Source of the DNA: [Eubacterium] eligens ATCC 27750
Lineage (GTDB): Bacteria; Bacillota; Clostridia; Lachnospirales; Lachnospiraceae
Direction: 5' to 3'
Assembly: GCF_000146185.1 (NCBI RefSeq)
Contig: NC_012778.1
Coordinates: forward strand, 1,247,001 to 1,311,000
DNA: 64,000 nucleotides
Below the pieces are notes generated by a model, which searched no databases, was not told the DNA's origin, and was given only the letters and a program-made list of their open reading frames with translations. Positions 50,394-59,708 of the stretch are shown here, one piece after another (position 1 is the stretch's first letter; every line of letters starts with the position of its first letter). The translations under genes were made by a program, and so were the position numbers.

Positions 50394-51566
50394 TTATTTT
50401 GTATTATGTAACAATAATGGTAAATCATATTTTTCATTAATTAATTCATCAGTAATTATGTATGCCAGATACAACGCTGGACTTTCTGTTGGTTTCCTGA
50501 CATCAAGTCCTGTTATTTCTTTCAGTTTTGATATTCTGTATTGTAATGTATTCTTATGAATATAAAGATTGTCTGCTGCTTTCTGTATTGATCCCTGTGC
50601 ATTAAAATACGCTTTCAGCAACGCAATATTCTCACATACATCATTATAATCCATATCTTTGAATACCTTCTTTAAATATTCAAGCTTAATCTCTGTCGGT
50701 ACATTGCTTATTAAAAGTTCAAGACTAATATCCTCATAGCATATAATCTGTTCATGTTTTTCAGCTGCAGCCGTCCATGCCCTATGTGCTTCAACATAAG
50801 CTTCATGCATATCATAGCTTTGGGCTGAATCTATACCAATATTCAGCTCAAACTTATCTTTTTCCCACACATATCCTGCCAGCTCTCCTGCAAATTTAAC
50901 CACATTTTCCGTATCCATATTATCTATGATTATTATCTGTCTTGAAGCATTCCTGAAATGCATTTTATAATTATTTCTCTTTAAAAATGCATCAACATCA
51001 TTTTCAAATTTTGCAATCTGAGACTGTCCCTGCTGTGAATCTTTAAGGTTGTCCAACTCATCTATGCTGGCAATAAACACTCTTCTTGGCTTATTAATAT
51101 CTATTCCCAAAGCCATTCCACGGTCTTCTAAATCAGCATTCTTATATCCTCCATTTATAAGCCATTCTTCATAAAAAGCATTCCTTACACGCTTATTCAT
51201 AAGCTGTCTATAGTTTGCACGACTCTCCATCAAAAGAATTTCCGTCATCTTTTTTAACAGTTTTCCAGACGTTATAACCTCTTCATATCCACCTGTCATT
51301 CCTATCACTCCTACTATTCCGCCATCAAGTTCAAGTGGAAGATTGATTCCTTTTTTTATGCCTTTTGATAAATCATCTTCATCAATATAATATTCCTCAA
51401 GATTTTCAGATATAATCTTATACGCACCATAATGAAAATCCCCTATTCTGGATTTATCACGACTTGCAATTATATGTCCTGTCTCATCCATAAGATTAAT
51501 ATTCTGTTTAACAAGTTTTGAAATTTCTTCAACAATCTGAGTTGCAGAATTCTTTGATATATGCAT
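50394..51566 (-). CDS. cdaR: CdaR family sugar-diacid regulator
   Basis: A 390-residue regulator. The N-terminal diacid recognition domain (about 1-135) has MDETGHIIASRDKSRIGDFH and LPLELDGGIVGVIGMTG; a middle GGDEF-like region follows (about 150-290); the C-terminal PucR-type helix-turn-helix (about 320-380) includes QKAADNLYIHKNTLQYRISK. CdaR activates glycerate, galactarate and glucarate genes in other bacteria. It is upstream of the permease, reductase and kinase genes. GGAGG is nine bases before the ATG, and a 21-base palindrome lies in its leader. Confidence 0.92.
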   Translation of the reverse strand: MHISKNSATQIVEEISKLVKQNINLMDETGHIIASRDKSRIGDFHYGAYKIISENLEEYYIDEDDLSKGIKKGINLPLELDGGIVGVIGMTGGYEEVITSGKLLKKMTEILLMESRANYRQLMNKRVRNAFYEEWLINGGYKNADLEDRGMALGIDINKPRRVFIASIDELDNLKDSQQGQSQIAKFENDVDAFLKRNNYKMHFRNASRQIIIIDNMDTENVVKFAGELAGYVWEKDKFELNIGIDSAQSYDMHEAYVEAHRAWTAAAEKHEQIICYEDISLELLISNVPTEIKLEYLKKVFKDMDYNDVCENIALLKAYFNAQGSIQKAADNLYIHKNTLQYRISKLKEITGLDVRKPTESPALYLAYIITDELINEKYDLPLLLHNTK

Positions 51567-51591
51567 AACATGTACCTCCTCTTTGATAAGG

Positions 51592-51612
51592 ATGTGACGG
51601 AATCCGTCACAT
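51592..51612. promoter_or_regulatory. Perfect 21-base palindrome in the cdaR leader
   Basis: ATGTGACGGA-A-TCCGTCACAT: ten-base perfect arms around one base, about 15 bases downstream of the cdaR promoter and 26 bases before the start codon. It may be an autoregulatory operator or an RNA stem. Confidence 0.6.
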
Positions 51613-51628
51613 ATTCTTTCTATATATT

Positions 51629-51656
51629 ATTGTACCATACATTTTTAATCATACAA
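51629..51656 (-). promoter_or_regulatory. Putative cdaR promoter
   Basis: Minus strand TTGTAT, 16-base spacer, TACAAT. Confidence 0.55.
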
Positions 51657-51661
51657 ATTTA

Positions 51662-51680
51662 TGAATAAATCAGATATTCA
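51662..51680. promoter_or_regulatory. Inverted repeat before hcp
   Basis: TGAATA-N7-TATTCA, about 50 bases before the start of hcp. It does not look like FNR or known HcpR consensus sites. Weak candidate. Confidence 0.3.
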
Positions 51681-51727
51681 GGATTCATAATATTAATTAA
51701 TAATAATGAATCAAAAAGGAGTATTAT

Positions 51728-53401
51728 ATGAGTAATAATATGGATCTTGGATACGATATGTTCTGCTATCAATGTGAACAGACAGCCGGCGGAAAAGGAT
51801 GCACTAAACTCGGCGTATGCGGAAAGACACCAGAAATAGCCAATCTTCAGGATTTGCTTATCTATCAGCTGAAAGGTATCAGCTTCTATGCCAGACATAT
51901 TCTGGATTCAGGACTTAATGTTGACAAATCTGTTGTCAGCTTTATTGAGAATTGTCTTTTTACCACTCTTACCAATGTTAATTTCAATGTAGATGACCAT
52001 GTCCATCTTCTTAAACAATCCCAGGACATCAAGAATAATCTGAAAAATATAGTAAGAACAACTGATTATATTACCCCATCTGCTGCATACGAACTGCCAG
52101 AAACTAAAGCTGATATGCTGCGTGACGCGCCAATGGCAGGTATTATGTACGACAAAACTCTGGATCCTGATATCCGCTCATTAAGACAGACTATTCTTTA
52201 TGGTCTTAAAGGAATAAGCGCCTACGGTCATCAGGCAAGGGAACTTTCATACTATAGTGATAATGTTGACAATTTCTATATAATTGCACTCGAAGCAATA
52301 ACAGATAACACCCTGACTGTCGAAGAACTTATCCGTCTGACTCTTAAAACAGGTGATATGGCTATTGAGATAATGAAAAAACTTGATGAAGCGAACACAA
52401 CCATATATGGTAATCCATCACCACACTCGGTCAACGTTCACATTAAGAAAGGTCCCTTCATCATTGTTTCCGGTCATGACCTTAAAGACCTTGAAATGCT
52501 TCTTAAACAGACCGAAGGACTTGGCATTAATATATATACCCACGGGGAAATGCTCCCTTCCCATGGTTATGAAGGTCTTAAAAAATATAAGCATCTTGCA
52601 GGTAATTTTGGCGGCGCATGGCAGGACCAGCAGAAACAGTTTGATAATCTTCCCGGCTGTATCCTTATGACAACCAATTGTCTCATGCGTCCAAGAGACA
52701 CATATAAAGACCGTATATATTCTACTAATGTTGTAGGCTGGGATGGCATAAAATATATAGAAAAGAAGCCTGACGGTGAAAAGGATTTTTCTGAAATCAT
52801 AAAACAGTCTCTTGAACTTGGAGGCTTTACCGAAGAGCAGGAAGCAAAAGAAATTCTAGTAGGATTCGGACATGAAGCTGCTCTGTCTCATGCAGTTGAA
52901 CTTGTTGAAGCGGTAAAATCAAAACAGATACGACATTTTTTCCTGATTGGTGGCTGTGATGGTGCAAGACCTGGCAGAAGTTATTTTACTGATTTTGCCA
53001 CTATGGTTCCTGATGACTGCATGATTCTCACTCTCGCATGCGGCAAATATCGTTTCAATAAGCTTGATTTCGGCACAGTTGCCGGACTTCCAAGGCTTCT
53101 TGATATCGGACAGTGTAATGATGTATATTCTGCTATTCTTATTGCCAATGCCCTTTCAGATGCATTTGGTACAGATGTCAATGGACTTCCTTTATCTCTT
53201 ATTGTTTCATGGTATGAGCAGAAGGCTGTTGCAGACCTTCTCGCCCTGTTAAGCCTTGGCATTAAGAATATTTATCTCGGTCCGACACTTCCAGCATTCT
53301 TAAGCCCTAATGTATTGCAGTACCTTGTAGACACTTTCCAGTTAAGACTTATAAGTAATCCGGAAGATGACATTAAGACATGTCTTGGACAGGCTATTTA
53401 A
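51728..53401 (+). CDS. hcp: Hybrid cluster protein (hydroxylamine/NO reductase)
   Basis: A 557-residue hybrid cluster protein. The N-terminal Cys cluster is MFCYQCEQTAGGKGC followed by GVCGK, with the clostridial-type spacing for a [4Fe-4S]. Further ligands are in VSGHDLKDLEMLLKQTEGLG, NLPGCILMTTNCL, GGCDGARPGRSYF and LTLACGKYRFNKLDFG. It reduces NO or hydroxylamine and protects anaerobes from nitrosative stress. AAAAGGAG is six bases before the ATG. Monocistronic, divergent from cdaR. Confidence 0.96.
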   Translation: MSNNMDLGYDMFCYQCEQTAGGKGCTKLGVCGKTPEIANLQDLLIYQLKGISFYARHILDSGLNVDKSVVSFIENCLFTTLTNVNFNVDDHVHLLKQSQDIKNNLKNIVRTTDYITPSAAYELPETKADMLRDAPMAGIMYDKTLDPDIRSLRQTILYGLKGISAYGHQARELSYYSDNVDNFYIIALEAITDNTLTVEELIRLTLKTGDMAIEIMKKLDEANTTIYGNPSPHSVNVHIKKGPFIIVSGHDLKDLEMLLKQTEGLGINIYTHGEMLPSHGYEGLKKYKHLAGNFGGAWQDQQKQFDNLPGCILMTTNCLMRPRDTYKDRIYSTNVVGWDGIKYIEKKPDGEKDFSEIIKQSLELGGFTEEQEAKEILVGFGHEAALSHAVELVEAVKSKQIRHFFLIGGCDGARPGRSYFTDFATMVPDDCMILTLACGKYRFNKLDFGTVAGLPRLLDIGQCNDVYSAILIANALSDAFGTDVNGLPLSLIVSWYEQKAVADLLALLSLGIKNIYLGPTLPAFLSPNVLQYLVDTFQLRLISNPEDDIKTCLGQAI

Positions 53402-53410
53402 ATGTTTCTC

Positions 53411-53440
53411 CTAAAAAGGCTGCCACAAAGTGACAGCCTT
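53411..53440. terminator. Terminator between hcp and the peptidoglycan-binding protein gene
   Basis: Stem AAGGCTG(C)CAC/GTG(A)CAGCCTT with a short loop. The minus strand ends in TTTTTAGG, the plus strand has a poor T run. Confidence 0.75.
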
Positions 53441-53459
53441 ACATACCTCATTAACATTC

Positions 53460-54719
53460 TTATAATTCCGCCAATCCGGCAAGTGCAACATATTTTTCTG
53501 ATACTGTAAACCATGTAGGGAAATCTGTTATTCCTGACTGTGGCAGATTGAATATCCGCTGGAACTCCTTAACCGCTGCTGCCGTCTGCTCACCATATAT
53601 TCCATCAGTACTTAGGACCGGAATAGAATTATAATACTCCCCTATAAGATTAAGCTGTTCCTGAAGCTGTCTTACCTTCTGCCCTGATGAACCTATATCA
53701 AGATTAGTTCCCGGCCATGAATAAGGAATTCCGCTTATCTGTTCTGCCGCATTAATATACACATCCTGACCATAATAATATCTTAATATATCAATAGATG
53801 AATAATTCTGATCTCCCAGATACTTGCTTCCCCACTGTGAAAGCCTGTTAGGACATGTCACTCTCTTTCCATCACAATACTGTGTAAGTATTGGCTGCTT
53901 TACATTAGGTCTTGATATGTAATTGTCAAATATATCATCTACTACCTGTGATATACTTTCGAACACATTTCTTCCATTAACCCATTTCTGGTCATATGCA
54001 GTTGATGAAGTTATTGTAAAATCATAAAATTTGTTTCTGTACCATTCTGTATATACCCGGTTTAATGTAAATGACATAATAGCAAGCACATTTGCCTCAA
54101 TTGTCTGCCTCGGCCATGTTGAATATATCTCAGAACTTGCTACATTCTTAATATAATCCTTATAAGTAACATAATAATTATCTGCCTCAGTATCTTTAGG
54201 CGGTCCGTCATGTACAACTACAATTTCAGGAACAACAACTCTGTCAAGCACAATTTCACCCGACTGTCCCATAGGCTTAATCTCTTCTTCATCAATCTTA
54301 GGTGGGTAATCTCCATATAATGTGTTAACAGGTATGACTATATTATTCTGTGAATTATCCCTTGCAGACATCTTTACATTCTGAATGCTTAGCTCCCCCG
54401 AAAACATATCACTGCCTGATATATTTACATTATCAAATCCTGGCGCACTTACAGCTATGTCATACTCTGAAAATGGCTGCCTGTTCCCCGGTTCCATGCT
54501 ATATTCAATTGGAGGCGTTCTTAAGTCGTTAAATATACTTATCCCGTCTCCGTCTGTACCACTTTCTCCTATTATATTATCAGGATTTCCTGTATACGAC
54601 AGTCTTACAGCCGCTCCTTTAATTGGCACATTTTCTTCATTGACAACACTTACCTTCAATCGGCCTTTATCAATATTATTTTCTGGCACTTCAAATGTAT
54701 GTACATATCCAACGTTCAT
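53460..54719 (-). CDS. SpoIID-like, peptidoglycan-binding domain protein
   Basis: A 419-residue protein. N-terminal beta domain with a carboxypeptidase-regulatory-like pattern (about 15-110, GRLKVSVVNEENVPIKGAAV); middle region (about 200-320) with ANVLAIMSFTLNRVYTEWYR and CPNRLSQWGSKYLG, recalling the SpoIID/LytB amidase-enhancer fold; C-terminal peptidoglycan-binding domain (about 345-410) with SSGQKVRQLQEQLNLIG and DGIYGEQTAAAVKEFQ. There is no clear signal peptide at the N-terminus. AGAGGA is six bases before the ATG. Divergent from an amidase gene that also lacks a signal, suggesting one cell-wall module. Precise function unknown. Confidence 0.8.
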   Translation of the reverse strand: MNVGYVHTFEVPENNIDKGRLKVSVVNEENVPIKGAAVRLSYTGNPDNIIGESGTDGDGISIFNDLRTPPIEYSMEPGNRQPFSEYDIAVSAPGFDNVNISGSDMFSGELSIQNVKMSARDNSQNNIVIPVNTLYGDYPPKIDEEEIKPMGQSGEIVLDRVVVPEIVVVHDGPPKDTEADNYYVTYKDYIKNVASSEIYSTWPRQTIEANVLAIMSFTLNRVYTEWYRNKFYDFTITSSTAYDQKWVNGRNVFESISQVVDDIFDNYISRPNVKQPILTQYCDGKRVTCPNRLSQWGSKYLGDQNYSSIDILRYYYGQDVYINAAEQISGIPYSWPGTNLDIGSSGQKVRQLQEQLNLIGEYYNSIPVLSTDGIYGEQTAAAVKEFQRIFNLPQSGITDFPTWFTVSEKYVALAGLAEL

Positions 54720-54817
54720 AATCTGTCCTCTTTCTCATCTTAAGATAAATATATGTGACAGGTACGCTTATTATGTCTTTTGCATACAATAATATGATTA
54801 ATGTTATCGGAGATATT

Positions 54818-55732
54818 ATGGCTCAATATAAGATAGCTGTAGATGCCGGACACGGCGGTAGCGACTATGGTGCAACATATAATGGCAGAGCTGAGAAAGA
54901 TGACAACTTAAAGCTTGCTCTTGCCGTAGGTGATATATTAGAAAAAAATGGTATTGACGTTGTGTACACCCGTACTACTGATGAATATGAGACACCTTTT
55001 AAAAAAGCGACTGATGCCAATGATGCTAAGGCTGATTATTTTGTTTCAATCCACAGAAATTCATCCCCTACGCCTAACCAGTACACAGGCGTGGAAACTC
55101 TTGTTTACAATAATTCCGGTATTAAATCACAGATGGCTGCCAATATCAATTCTGAGCTGGAAAAGGCTGGCTTTAAAAATCTTGGAATTACCGAACGTCC
55201 TAACCTTGTTGTACTTAAACGGACAAAAATGCCTGCCGTACTTGTAGAAGCCAGCTTTATTAACAACGATAAAGATAATGAAACATTTGATAAGAACTTT
55301 AACCAGATTGCAAATGGAATCGCAGATGGTATTCTTAAGACCCTTGGAATTAAACCAAAGACAAATAATACTACTGCACAGGCTGCTTCAGGTGAAGTCC
55401 CATCAGTGAAATCAGATTCTGCCAAATCCGCTGAAATCATGCCTGCAGCATGCGAAAAAAAGCCTGCACCTCCTGCTAAACCAGCATGTAACTGTGATGA
55501 TGACCTCTCTCCTGAGCCACTTTATCGTGTTCAGGTTGGTGCCTACCGCAATAAAAATAATGCAGACCGCATGCTTAATTCCCTGCTTATTGAAGGATTC
55601 CCAGCTTTTATCATATATGAGAATGACTATTATAAAGTTCAGGTTGGTGCTTTCAGACAGCTTTCAAACGCCATTAAAATGGAGCAGAAGCTGCGTAAAT
55701 TCCGATACAACACCTACATTGTATACTCATAA
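54818..55732 (+). CDS. N-acetylmuramoyl-L-alanine amidase with SPOR domain
   Basis: A 304-residue enzyme. The Amidase_3 domain (about 1-180) has the Zn ligands in VDAGHGGSDYGA (His), a Glu after it, and VSIHRNSS; VLVEASFINNDKDNETF holds the catalytic Glu. A linker rich in Ala, Pro and Cys (about 190-230) precedes a C-terminal SPOR repeat pair (about 232-304: YRVQVGAYRNKNNADRML, YYKVQVGAFRQLSNAIKM). It cuts the stem peptide from glycan. No signal peptide is seen; start ATG 54818 has CGGAG upstream, and the longer frame to 54755 is not a signal either. Release may need lysis or another route. Confidence 0.9.
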   Translation: MAQYKIAVDAGHGGSDYGATYNGRAEKDDNLKLALAVGDILEKNGIDVVYTRTTDEYETPFKKATDANDAKADYFVSIHRNSSPTPNQYTGVETLVYNNSGIKSQMAANINSELEKAGFKNLGITERPNLVVLKRTKMPAVLVEASFINNDKDNETFDKNFNQIANGIADGILKTLGIKPKTNNTTAQAASGEVPSVKSDSAKSAEIMPAACEKKPAPPAKPACNCDDDLSPEPLYRVQVGAYRNKNNADRMLNSLLIEGFPAFIIYENDYYKVQVGAFRQLSNAIKMEQKLRKFRYNTYIVYS

Positions 55733-55736
55733 TTAT

Positions 55737-55781
55737 AAAATCGGCACCAGACTGAATATTTTCAATCTGGTGCCTGATTTT
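55737..55781. terminator. Bidirectional terminator between amidase and flotillin genes
   Basis: Stem AAAATC(G)GCACCAGA/TCTGGTGC(CT)GATTTT, T-rich on both strands. Confidence 0.8.
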
Positions 55782-55792
55782 AACTATAGCAA

Positions 55793-57346
55793 TTAGTTTT
55801 CTTCTGAATTTGGAACTAAATTCTTCACTTCTGCTTCTTCACTTGCAGCAGCGCTCATTCCTTCCGGAAATCCAGTAAAATTCACGTTCTTAGTAGTCTT
55901 TGCATCATATGTATTAGCTTTCATGACTTCTGTAAGGTCAAAGCCTGTAGTCTCTTTGATACTCTCTATAGTCTTTGCAAGTACTGATGGCACATTACCG
56001 CTGAATGTTCCCACACCATTCTCCCCAGAACCACCGTCAATAATTGTAACCTTATCAATGCTTTCAAGTGGTTTAGCTATTGCCTCAGCCATCTCTGGAA
56101 GAACTTTAATAATCATCTCTGTCATTGCTGCTTTACCATATTTCGCCATAGCTTCTGCTTTCTTCTCCATAGCTTCCGCCTCAGCAAGACCTTTGGCCTT
56201 AATACTTTCAGCATCAGCCATACCTTTTGCTTTAATGGCCTCAGCTTCAGCAATTCCCTGTGCCTTTACCGCTTCGGCTTCCTGTTCTTTTGCGAATCTG
56301 TCAGCCTCTGCCTGTGCTTTCTTAGCTTCTGCCTGCTTCTGTATTTCAAACTGCTTTGCTTCTGCTTCCTTCTGTCTCTGATAAAGCTGTGCATCAGCCT
56401 TCTGCTGTGTAGCGTATTTCTCTGCTTCTGCCTGTTTACGGATATCAGCATCAAGTGTCTTTTCCTTAACAGCAATCTCTTTTTCTCTTAATTCAATTTC
56501 CTTCTCCTGCTTTGCTATATTAGCATTTGCAGTTGTAATTTCGATTGTTTTTCTCTGTTCCTGCTGTTGAATTTCATATGCAGCATCCGCCTCAGCCTTC
56601 TTGACATCAGCAGTTTTCTTTAATTCCTGCTTTTTAATTTCGAGTTCATTATTTCTTTCTGCAATTGCTGTCTCTGCTTCAATTCTTGCATCATTAGCCT
56701 GCTTGGTTGCATTAGCCTTTGCAACAGCTATATCTCTTTCAGACTCAGCTCTTGATATCTGTGCCGACTTGCTGATACTTACAACCCTGTCAATACCAAG
56801 ATTTTCAATAACATTACCCTCATCAGTAACATTCTGGACATTAAAGCTCACAATTTCAAGACCCATTCTTGCCATATCCGGTGCAGCATTCTCCTGTACC
56901 TTCTCAGCAAACATTTTTCTGTCCTGAACAATATCTTCAAGTCTCATCTGTCCTATAATTTCACGGACATTACCTTCTAACACATCCCCTACAGAATTTC
57001 TAATATAATCTTCATTCTTATTTAGGAAATTGCTGGCTGCTTTTTCAAGCATTTCTGTTGTTGAACCAACCTTAATCTTAACGGCTGAATCAATATTAAC
57101 ATTAATATACTCATTAGTAGGAACTGATTCCTTAGTCTTTACATCTACTGAAATCATTTTAAGTTCCAGTCTGTCAACTCTCTGTAAAAATGGTATTCTT
57201 AATGCTGATTTACCAATTACAAACTTTGGATGTTTTCTAAGACCTGAAACAATCAATGCCCTGTCTGTTGGTGCTTTAATATAACTTGCAAATATAAATA
57301 TAATCAGCAAAACTATTATAATACCTATAACAATTGCTATTTCCAT
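55793..57346 (-). CDS. floT: Flotillin-like SPFH protein
   Basis: A 517-residue membrane protein. One N-terminal membrane segment (IAIVIGIIIVLLIIFIFASY), SPFH/band-7 domain (about 28-195), a long Ala/Glu/Lys-rich coiled coil (about 195-400) with EAEAIKAKGMADAESIKA repeats, and a C-terminal tail with a Gly-rich patch (DGGSGENGVGTF). Flotillins scaffold membrane microdomains. ATG 57346 is preferred because GGGGGA lies 4-5 bases before it; the ATG at 57358 would place that site inside the gene. Just downstream of the zinc-ribbon membrane protein, 50 bases apart. Confidence 0.9.
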   Translation of the reverse strand: MEIAIVIGIIIVLLIIFIFASYIKAPTDRALIVSGLRKHPKFVIGKSALRIPFLQRVDRLELKMISVDVKTKESVPTNEYINVNIDSAVKIKVGSTTEMLEKAASNFLNKNEDYIRNSVGDVLEGNVREIIGQMRLEDIVQDRKMFAEKVQENAAPDMARMGLEIVSFNVQNVTDEGNVIENLGIDRVVSISKSAQISRAESERDIAVAKANATKQANDARIEAETAIAERNNELEIKKQELKKTADVKKAEADAAYEIQQQEQRKTIEITTANANIAKQEKEIELREKEIAVKEKTLDADIRKQAEAEKYATQQKADAQLYQRQKEAEAKQFEIQKQAEAKKAQAEADRFAKEQEAEAVKAQGIAEAEAIKAKGMADAESIKAKGLAEAEAMEKKAEAMAKYGKAAMTEMIIKVLPEMAEAIAKPLESIDKVTIIDGGSGENGVGTFSGNVPSVLAKTIESIKETTGFDLTEVMKANTYDAKTTKNVNFTGFPEGMSAAASEEAEVKNLVPNSEEN

Positions 57347-57396
57347 ATTATCCCCCATATTATCTTAGTGAATCATTTTATTATTTCATTAGTAAT

Positions 57397-59097
57397 TTAA
57401 TTACCTGACAATGCTACTGAAAATAACTGCTTATAAAGATCATCGCTTATTATCTTTTTGAATACAGCAGAATTCTTGACAAACTCTGTCACAAGTGCTG
57501 TCTGCTGTGCAGATGTCATCTTGTCTACATTCACAGGCTTAGGAAAACTTGATGAAGAATACTTCATTGAGCTGAACTCTTTCTGTGAATAGTCTCCTGT
57601 AATCTTCATATTAGCTTTAACATCTTCTGTATTCATATCAATAGACATTTCATTAATATTCACATTACTTCCCGATAATGAACAATCCAGCTTCATCTTC
57701 ATGTATTCATTTCCATTTTTTGCATCAACAATTACAGATGATCTATTATCTGAATTATGTATTGTGAATTTAGTATTAAAGTTATCAGCAGCTGCTTCAA
57801 TAACAACATAATCAGAAATATTATCTTTTCCTACAAAAGAAATTGCTATTTCTCCATTTGAATATTCATCAATATCAGATACATCGACTGAAACTCTTAC
57901 TATTTTATCATCCTTATTAACATACATTGAAAAAGTTACAGGATCCATTCCCTGAATTGATGAAGCAATTTCTTTCTTAAGGCTGTCCTGTGTTACACCA
58001 GCAATAGTAAGCATTGACATATATGCTGATGTTGCTGAATCTGCGTATAAAGCATCAATTGCAGTATCAACACCGACCTTAATGGCATTTTCTGTAACTG
58101 TTACACTATATTCTGTAACTTCGATATCACCATTATCTGACTTATATGTAAGGCTTTCATTCTGACCGTACTGACATTCATCTGCAAATGCATCAATTCC
58201 CTTAGCTAATGCTCTGGCTGCTGCCTTTGCCGGCTCTTTATACTGTGAAAGATTACCTGAATTTAATGCTGACAGATAACCTGATATATCACTCATATCA
58301 AATGGGTAACCAAATGAAGAATCTATATCTGTATCATTAACAATCTGATTCACTGACATACTGAATGTCTCTGTAAATAATTCAGGAATCTTAAAGTACA
58401 CTGTAGAACCATCTGTATAGAATGAAACTGTAAGTAACTCTGCATTACCATTCTGAAGCTTTAAATCTCCTGCAGCCTTCTGCATCGAAGTATCTGCCTG
58501 AATATCATACTTAACTGAATCAGCTTTGACATACTTGCTATATGACTCACCATTAACAGTCATGTTATCAAACTTAAATGTTCCGGAAAACTCTGTTTTG
58601 TCTGATATTGAACCAGCACCTAAATTATTAAACAAATTATCCACAGAATCTTCCAGTGATGCCCCTACATTTTTAATTGCAGTTACAGCATTCTTTGTAG
58701 GTGATAATTCTTTCTTCAGCTTAGGAAGTACAACTATAACAACTGCTGTTATTATAGCTACAAGCACAACTAATATTGCAACAACCAATGGCCATTTCTT
58801 CTTTTTCTTCTTAGGCTGTGGCTGCATAGGAGGTGCTTCCTGATATCTTGGTACATCTACATTCACTGGTGGAACTGCCCCTGACTGTGGCTGTGTTCCG
58901 AACTGTGGCTGTACCGTCTCATTAAACTGTGGCTGTGTTCCGAACTGCTGCTGTGCAACCGGCTCACTCTGTACCGTCTGTGGAGCCGGTTCGTTCTGTA
59001 CAGGTGTTTCCTGTACTGGCTGTGGATTTAAAGGATTTCCACACTTTGGACAAAATTTTGCTGTCCCTGCATTATATCCGCATTTTGTGCAAAACAT
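57397..59097 (-). CDS. Zinc-ribbon membrane protein with large external domain, function unknown
   Basis: A 566-residue protein. A zinc ribbon (MFCTKCGYNAGTAKFCPKCG, residues 1-20, four Cys), a Gln/Pro-rich region with repeated QFGTQPQ (about 25-90), a basic patch and one membrane segment (KKKKKKWPLVVAILVVLVAI, about 97-125), then a 440-residue extracellular part of beta strands without recognised domains; the start resembles a lipoprotein-like maturation fold (GTFKFDNMTVNGESYSKYV). The topology puts the zinc ribbon inside and the large domain outside. GGGGAG is about six bases before the ATG. It is followed by flotillin, so a membrane-organisation role is possible, but not shown. Confidence 0.72.
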   Translation of the reverse strand: MFCTKCGYNAGTAKFCPKCGNPLNPQPVQETPVQNEPAPQTVQSEPVAQQQFGTQPQFNETVQPQFGTQPQSGAVPPVNVDVPRYQEAPPMQPQPKKKKKKWPLVVAILVVLVAIITAVVIVVLPKLKKELSPTKNAVTAIKNVGASLEDSVDNLFNNLGAGSISDKTEFSGTFKFDNMTVNGESYSKYVKADSVKYDIQADTSMQKAAGDLKLQNGNAELLTVSFYTDGSTVYFKIPELFTETFSMSVNQIVNDTDIDSSFGYPFDMSDISGYLSALNSGNLSQYKEPAKAAARALAKGIDAFADECQYGQNESLTYKSDNGDIEVTEYSVTVTENAIKVGVDTAIDALYADSATSAYMSMLTIAGVTQDSLKKEIASSIQGMDPVTFSMYVNKDDKIVRVSVDVSDIDEYSNGEIAISFVGKDNISDYVVIEAAADNFNTKFTIHNSDNRSSVIVDAKNGNEYMKMKLDCSLSGSNVNINEMSIDMNTEDVKANMKITGDYSQKEFSSMKYSSSSFPKPVNVDKMTSAQQTALVTEFVKNSAVFKKIISDDLYKQLFSVALSGN

Positions 59098-59127
59098 AAC
59101 ATTTCTCCCCTCTCTTGTTTTATAATT

Positions 59128-59156
59128 ATAGTATCAAATAAAATGTATATTTTCAA
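59128..59156 (-). promoter_or_regulatory. Promoter of the zinc-ribbon/flotillin pair
   Basis: Minus strand TTGAAA, 17-base spacer, TACTAT. Confidence 0.6.
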
Positions 59157-59183
59157 TGAAAAAAATATGCCACAAACTGCTCT
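59157..59183 (-). terminator. Weak terminator after folA
   Basis: Minus strand ATATG/CATAT short stem followed by TTTTTTT. The T run is strong but the stem has only about five pairs. Confidence 0.35.
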
Positions 59184-59217
59184 TTCATATCCGTTTCTGC
59201 ACGATTCAAAACATAAT

Positions 59218-59706
59218 TTACATTTTACAGTACTTTTTAAATTCGTAGCACAAATCAAAGTATGTGTGTTCCTCACTCATCTGTGTAACTTTCCATTCTG
59301 GCATCTTATCCAGATTAGGAAAATGTGCATCTGCATCATACTTATAATCAACACTCGTTATGTGTGCCACATCGCAATATGGAAGAAACTGTTCAAATAC
59401 AGATTCTCCACCGATTACATATATATCCTCTGACTTATATGATGCAACCTTTTCAAGTGCCTCTTCTACTGAATGCACTACAACAGCTCCATCCTTCTTA
59501 TATGACAAATCACTAGTAAGCACTACATTATATCTGTCTATAAGAGCTGTTCTGTCCGTAATCTGCTCATATGTCTTTCTTCCCATTATTGCAGCTTTTC
59601 CAGCTGTTTCCATTCGGAAAAGCTTAATATCTTCCGGAATATTAACAAGAAGATGTCCCTGTTTTCCTATTGACCAGTTCTTATCTACTGTTGCTATCAG
59701 ATTCAT
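59218..59706 (-). CDS. folA: Dihydrofolate reductase
   Basis: A 162-residue enzyme reducing dihydrofolate to tetrahydrofolate. MNLIATVDKNWSIGKQGHLL at the start, IPEDIKLFRMETAGKAAIMG with the substrate Asp/Glu, GRKTYEQI and VIGGESVFEQFLPYCD are family marks. It is the last gene of the operon GDPD-ptsI-hflX-folA, starting two bases after the hflX stop. GGGAAG precedes the ATG inside hflX. The C-terminus is slightly short of E. coli length but complete. Confidence 0.95.
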   Translation of the reverse strand: MNLIATVDKNWSIGKQGHLLVNIPEDIKLFRMETAGKAAIMGRKTYEQITDRTALIDRYNVVLTSDLSYKKDGAVVVHSVEEALEKVASYKSEDIYVIGGESVFEQFLPYCDVAHITSVDYKYDADAHFPNLDKMPEWKVTQMSEEHTYFDLCYEFKKYCKM

Positions 59707-59708
59707 AA

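Noticed and set aside
53460-55732. Prophage lysis module (amidase plus peptidoglycan-binding protein).
   Set aside because: No holin, integrase, structural or other phage genes are nearby, and flanking genes are housekeeping.
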